From Rubrivirga sp. (GTDB lineage: Bacteria; Bacteroidota; Rhodothermia; Rhodothermales; Rubricoccaceae), in assembly GCA_012269805.1 (NCBI GenBank), contig JAAXJP010000578.1:1-7358 (forward strand): DNA of 7,358 nucleotides, written 5' to 3'. Below are positions 4,533-7,358 of the stretch, piece by piece (the first letter of the stretch is position 1; every line of letters starts with the position of its first letter). The notes beneath the pieces were generated by a model. It saw nothing but the letters and a program-made list of their open reading frames with translations, did not search any database and was not told the DNA's origin. The position numbers and the translations under genes were made by a program.

Positions 4533-7268
4533 ATGAGCCTCCTCACCGCCGCCGCCGGACTCGCCGCGGGCGCCCTCGGCGCCGCCGGGCTCGGCCGTCT
4601 CCGTGAGCACCGGGCGGCCCCGCGCGGGCTCTCCGACCTGCTCGGGTGGGGGTTCCTGGTGGGGGAGGGGGTCGTGCTCATGAAGGACGGGTCGTTCCTG
4701 GCCGCGTGGCGCGTCCGGGGCCGCGACCTCGCCTCCTCGACCGCCGCCGAGGTCGTGAACCTAGCGGGCCACGCGAACGCCGCCCTCGCCGCGCTCGGCG
4801 ACGGGTGGATGGTCCACGCCGACGCCGTCCGCCGCGACGCCACGGGCTACGCGCCAAACGCGCGCTGCCACTTCCCGGACCCCGTGAGCCGGGCCATCGA
4901 CGGCGCCCGCCGCGTCCGGTACGCCTCCGTCGGCGAGCACTACGAGACCGAGACCGTCCTCACCGTGACCTACACGCCGCCCGCGGGGCTCGCGAGCCAG
5001 CTCCAGACGCGGCTCGTGAGCGGACGCGAGGACGGGTCCGCGTCCGAGGTCTGGGACCGGCTCGTCGGCCAGTTCGAGCGCGACCTCCGCGGCGTCCGCG
5101 ACCGGCTCTCGTCCGCCATGTGGGTCGAGCGGCTGGGGAGCGGGGACCTCCTCCGCCACCTCCACGAGTGCCTGACCGGGCTGGGTCACGCCGTCGGCGT
5201 GCCGGGCCGGGGCGCGTACCTCGACTACGCGCTCGCCGACCAGCCGTTCGTCGGCGGGTTCGAGCCGCGCGTCGGCGCCAAGCACGTCCGCGTCGTGGCC
5301 GTCCAGGGCTACCCCAACGCGACGCGGCCCGGCCTGGCCGACCCCGCCCTCCGCCTGCCGTTCCCGTACCGCTGGAGCGTCCGGTTCCTCCCGCTCTCGC
5401 CGACGACGGCCGTGAAGGCCATCGGGAAGGCCCAGCTCGGGTGGTTCCAGAAACGACGAGGCGCCGGCGACTGGGTGAAGGACCTGGCCTCGAAACAGAA
5501 GCGGGAGACGACCGAGATGGACCTCGCCTTCCAGGACGGGAACGCGACCCAGATGGTCCACGACGCTGGGAGCGCCCGCGCGGCCAACTCGAGCGGCGAT
5601 GTCCGGTTCGGGTACCTCACGGTATCCGCCGTCGTCATGGCCGACACGCGGCGCGAGGCCGACGAGCGTGCCGCAGCGCTCCTGAAGGTCGTCCGGGACC
5701 TCGGGTTCACGGGGCGCGTCGAGGACGTCAACGCCGTCGACGCCTTTCTCGGGACGCTCCCCGGCCACGGCCACCCCAACCTCCGCCGTCCGCTCCTGAC
5801 GACGGAGAACGTCGTCGACGTGTTGCCGCTGACGGCACCGTGGGGCGGCCACGAGGCCGTCCCCTCCCAACTGTTCCCCCCGGACAGCCCGCCGCTCTTG
5901 TGGGCCAAGACCGACGGATCGACGCCCTTCCGGCTCTGCCTCCACGAGGGCGACGTCGGCCACACGCTCGTCGTAGGGGCCACGGGGGCGGGCAAATCGG
6001 TCCTCGTCGGGCTCCTCCTCGCGCAGTGGCGACGCTACGAGCGCGCCCGGACGGTGACGTTCGACGTCGGCTACAGCCACTACGTCTCGGGCCGCGCGAT
6101 GGGCGCGGCGCACTACGACCTCGCAGGGCCTCTGGCGGCCCGGAACCCGGTCCAGATGCAGCCGCTCCGCGACGTGGACCGGCCCGAGGTGCGGACGTGG
6201 GCCGTCGACTGGGTCGAGCAACTCGTCGAGCTCCAGGGCCAAACACTCACGCCGGAGGAGCGGGGGCGGCTCGCGCACGCCGTCGGCCTGCTGGCGGAGA
6301 ACCCGCCCGAGGGCCGGACGCTGACCGCGCTCCTCGTGAACCTCGGGACCGAGCGGCTGAGGGCGCTCGTCCGGCCGTACACGCTGGAGGGGTCCTACGG
6401 CGCGCTCTTCGACGCGGACCGCGATTCGTTCGCACGTGCGGACGCGCGAGCGGCCACCGACGGCCGCGGCAGGGGAGAGGGGGCCGTCCGGCACCAGGTC
6501 GTCGAGCTCTCGCACCTCGTCGGGATGAGCGACCGCGTCCTCGTCCCGGCGCTGACCTACCTGTTCCGCCGCGTCGAGGAGTCGCTCGACGGCTCGCCCA
6601 CGCTCATCGTGATCGAGGAGGCGTGGGCCGCCCTCATGCACGGCCGGTTCGCCGACCGGCTCCGCCAGTGGCTCCTGACCCTCCGCAAGCGGAACGCGTC
6701 CGTCGTCGTCGTGGCCCACAGCCCGGCCCAGTTCCGCGACGGCGTCAAGGGCGCGCAGCTCCTCGTCGAGAGCTGTCCGACGCGGATCTTCCTACCCAAC
6801 CCCGACGCCATCGAGCCCGACACGGCCGCACTCTACCGGTGGCTCGGGCTGAACGGGGCCGAGGTGGCCCAGCTCGCGCGGGCCCGCAAGAAGCGGGACT
6901 ACTACGTCCGCTCGCCGTCGGGCGCGCGGATGTTCGACCTCGCCCTCTCCGACCTCGAGCTCGCCTTCCTCACGGCGCTCCCCGGTCGGTCGGCCGACGA
7001 GACGGTCCGGGAGGCCGCGCGGCTGGCCGAGACCGAGGGCGCCCGGTGGCCGCAGGCGTGGCTCCGGCTCGCCGGTCTCCCCGGCCACGCCGACGCGCTG
7101 GAGGAGCCGCGCGGTTCGGGTGGCCGACGCGACGAGAGGGCAACGAGCGGTCCGGCCGCCTGCCCTCACGGGGCGGGCTTGGTCGGCCGGGCGTCGGCGA
7201 CGCACGCCGACGTCTCCCAGGGGCCGCTCTCGGCCCCACCGTCGGCGGTCGGCCCTCCGCGGCCGTGA
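4533..7268 (+). CDS. trbE: TrbE, VirB4-type conjugal transfer ATPase
   Basis: TrbE is the large, conserved T4SS ATPase at the inner membrane, needed for pilin dislocation and pilus assembly. The start at 4533 gives 911 residues. A hydrophobic Ala/Gly/Leu segment (about 3-21) could anchor the N-terminus. The CagE/TrbE/VirB N-terminal domain spans about 180-400. The ATPase domain has Walker A GATGAGKS at 482-489 (Lys488), Walker B LIVIEEAW at 691-698 (Glu695-Glu696, where many VirB4 proteins have Asp-Glu) and VVVVAHSPAQFRDG downstream, where VirB4 proteins commonly have a T-Q-S motif. A charged Gly/Arg/Ala-rich insert, ADARAATDGRGRGEG, precedes VVELSHLVGM. The recognisable family sequence ends near residue 859 (LEEP). 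The last 52 residues are Gly/Pro/Ser/Ala-rich, look disordered and coincide with two hairpin-forming stretches. No Shine-Dalgarno; context GCCATG, 24 nt after trbD. Confidence 0.95.
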   Translation: MSLLTAAAGLAAGALGAAGLGRLREHRAAPRGLSDLLGWGFLVGEGVVLMKDGSFLAAWRVRGRDLASSTAAEVVNLAGHANAALAALGDGWMVHADAVRRDATGYAPNARCHFPDPVSRAIDGARRVRYASVGEHYETETVLTVTYTPPAGLASQLQTRLVSGREDGSASEVWDRLVGQFERDLRGVRDRLSSAMWVERLGSGDLLRHLHECLTGLGHAVGVPGRGAYLDYALADQPFVGGFEPRVGAKHVRVVAVQGYPNATRPGLADPALRLPFPYRWSVRFLPLSPTTAVKAIGKAQLGWFQKRRGAGDWVKDLASKQKRETTEMDLAFQDGNATQMVHDAGSARAANSSGDVRFGYLTVSAVVMADTRREADERAAALLKVVRDLGFTGRVEDVNAVDAFLGTLPGHGHPNLRRPLLTTENVVDVLPLTAPWGGHEAVPSQLFPPDSPPLLWAKTDGSTPFRLCLHEGDVGHTLVVGATGAGKSVLVGLLLAQWRRYERARTVTFDVGYSHYVSGRAMGAAHYDLAGPLAARNPVQMQPLRDVDRPEVRTWAVDWVEQLVELQGQTLTPEERGRLAHAVGLLAENPPEGRTLTALLVNLGTERLRALVRPYTLEGSYGALFDADRDSFARADARAATDGRGRGEGAVRHQVVELSHLVGMSDRVLVPALTYLFRRVEESLDGSPTLIVIEEAWAALMHGRFADRLRQWLLTLRKRNASVVVVAHSPAQFRDGVKGAQLLVESCPTRIFLPNPDAIEPDTAALYRWLGLNGAEVAQLARARKKRDYYVRSPSGARMFDLALSDLELAFLTALPGRSADETVREAARLAETEGARWPQAWLRLAGLPGHADALEEPRGSGGRRDERATSGPAACPHGAGLVGRASATHADVSQGPLSAPPSAVGPPRP
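7136..7167 (+). other. Nested hairpin inside the 3' end of trbE
   Basis: GAGGGCA (7136-7142) pairs with TGCCCTC (7161-7167). Inside it, GCGG (7147-7150) pairs with CCGC (7156-7159). This totals 11 base pairs in 32 nt with a small asymmetric internal loop. It lies in the low-complexity tail of trbE, about 100 nt before the stop. Confidence 0.4.
7207..7245 (+). other. Second hairpin in the trbE 3' end, stem shared with the trbB-trbC hairpin
   Basis: The inner stem GGGGCCG (7220-7226) pairs with CGGCCCC (7231-7237) around a CTCT loop. The outer stem CCGACG (7207-7212) pairs with CGTCGG (7240-7245). The inner 7-bp stem is identical to that at 3596-3613, also with a 4-nt loop. It ends 20 nt before the trbE stop codon. 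Confidence 0.45.
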
Positions 7269-7295
7269 CCCCGGCGGCCTACCCTCACCGGGGTC
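7267..7295 (+). other. Hairpin overlapping the trbE stop codon
   Basis: GACCCCGG (7267-7274) and CCGGGGTC (7288-7295) are exact reverse complements with a 13-nt loop. The left arm includes the last two bases of the TGA stop. No T-run follows. It is the third hairpin in 160 nt and sits in the 80-nt spacer before the next gene. Confidence 0.45.
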
Positions 7296-7348
7296 GGTCC
7301 GCCCTCGCCGTCGGGCGTCGGGCCTCCCGCTCCCACAGCCCAAGCACC

Positions 7349-7358
7349 ATGCTCAGGC
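7349..7358 (+). CDS. Start of the next gene, probably a further trb gene (3' truncated)
   Basis: ATG at 7349 begins a frame of which only three codons (M-L-R) are visible. It is called a start because its context, CAAGCACCATG behind a C-rich, G-poor leader, closely matches the trbC start (CAGCACCATG). It also follows trbE by 80 nt, like the other trb spacers. In known trb operons trbJ or trbF follows trbE, but the sequence here cannot tell which. Confidence 0.45.

Noticed and set aside
4761..6719. 652-codon open frame on the minus strand opposite trbE
   Set aside because: It mirrors trbE codon structure (G/C at third positions leaves the antisense frame open), encodes Arg/Glu/Val-rich sequence with no recognisable domain, and the + strand has complete Walker motifs.
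1..7358. CRISPR arrays, tRNA or rRNA genes, insertion sequences, integrase or oriT
   Set aside because: No regularly spaced repeats, cloverleaf or rRNA-like sequence, transposase or recombinase motifs were seen on either strand, and no relaxase gene marks an oriT.

Overview
This window is a very GC-rich stretch (roughly 70% or more by eye) from a bacterium. It holds one regulatory kinase gene and the front part of a conjugative type IV secretion (T4SS) operon, all on the + strand. The large Ser/Thr kinase with a membrane anchor and a helical-repeat C-terminus, the strong G/C bias at third codon positions and the lack of Shine-Dalgarno sequences would fit a Rhodothermota-like organism (Rubricoccaceae type). 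That placement is inference only; other high-GC lineages rich in such kinases remain possible.

Layout. Bases 2-2383 are a 5'-truncated Hanks-type Ser/Thr kinase: kinase domain, one membrane helix, then about 480 residues of TPR-like repeats. Bases 2384-2587 form the regulatory gap between the two functional blocks. It contains two tandem near-palindromes that together make a 15-bp inverted repeat (2401-2439), a weak candidate promoter, and a 13-codon ORF whose stop overlaps the trbB start as ATGA. The operon follows: trbB (2588-3571, VirB11-type ATPase), trbC (3694-4044, VirB2-type pilin), trbD (4137-4508, VirB3-like membrane protein), trbE (4533-7268, VirB4-type ATPase), then the first three codons of a further gene at 7349.

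How the genes work together. TrbC is the pilus subunit and TrbD an inner-membrane partner of TrbE. TrbE and TrbB are the ATPases that drive pilin extraction, pilus assembly and DNA transfer. The order B-C-D-E is the classic RP4/Ti trb order, so the gene at 7349 is probably another trb gene (trbJ or trbF by precedent, not shown here). No relaxase, coupling protein, integrase or origin of transfer lies in the window, so whether this is a plasmid or an integrated element cannot be told.

Unexpected structure. Spacers inside a trb operon are usually short or absent. Here the trbB-trbC, trbC-trbD and post-trbE junctions are 80-122 nt long, and each contains a strong GC hairpin without a U-tract. 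Two of these hairpins bracket the pilin gene trbC exactly, and two hairpins in different places share the same 7-bp stem. This suggests post-transcriptional tuning of pilin against ATPase levels. All five gene starts lack a Shine-Dalgarno sequence and sit behind C-rich leaders. No stretch of 300 bases or more lacks a gene.
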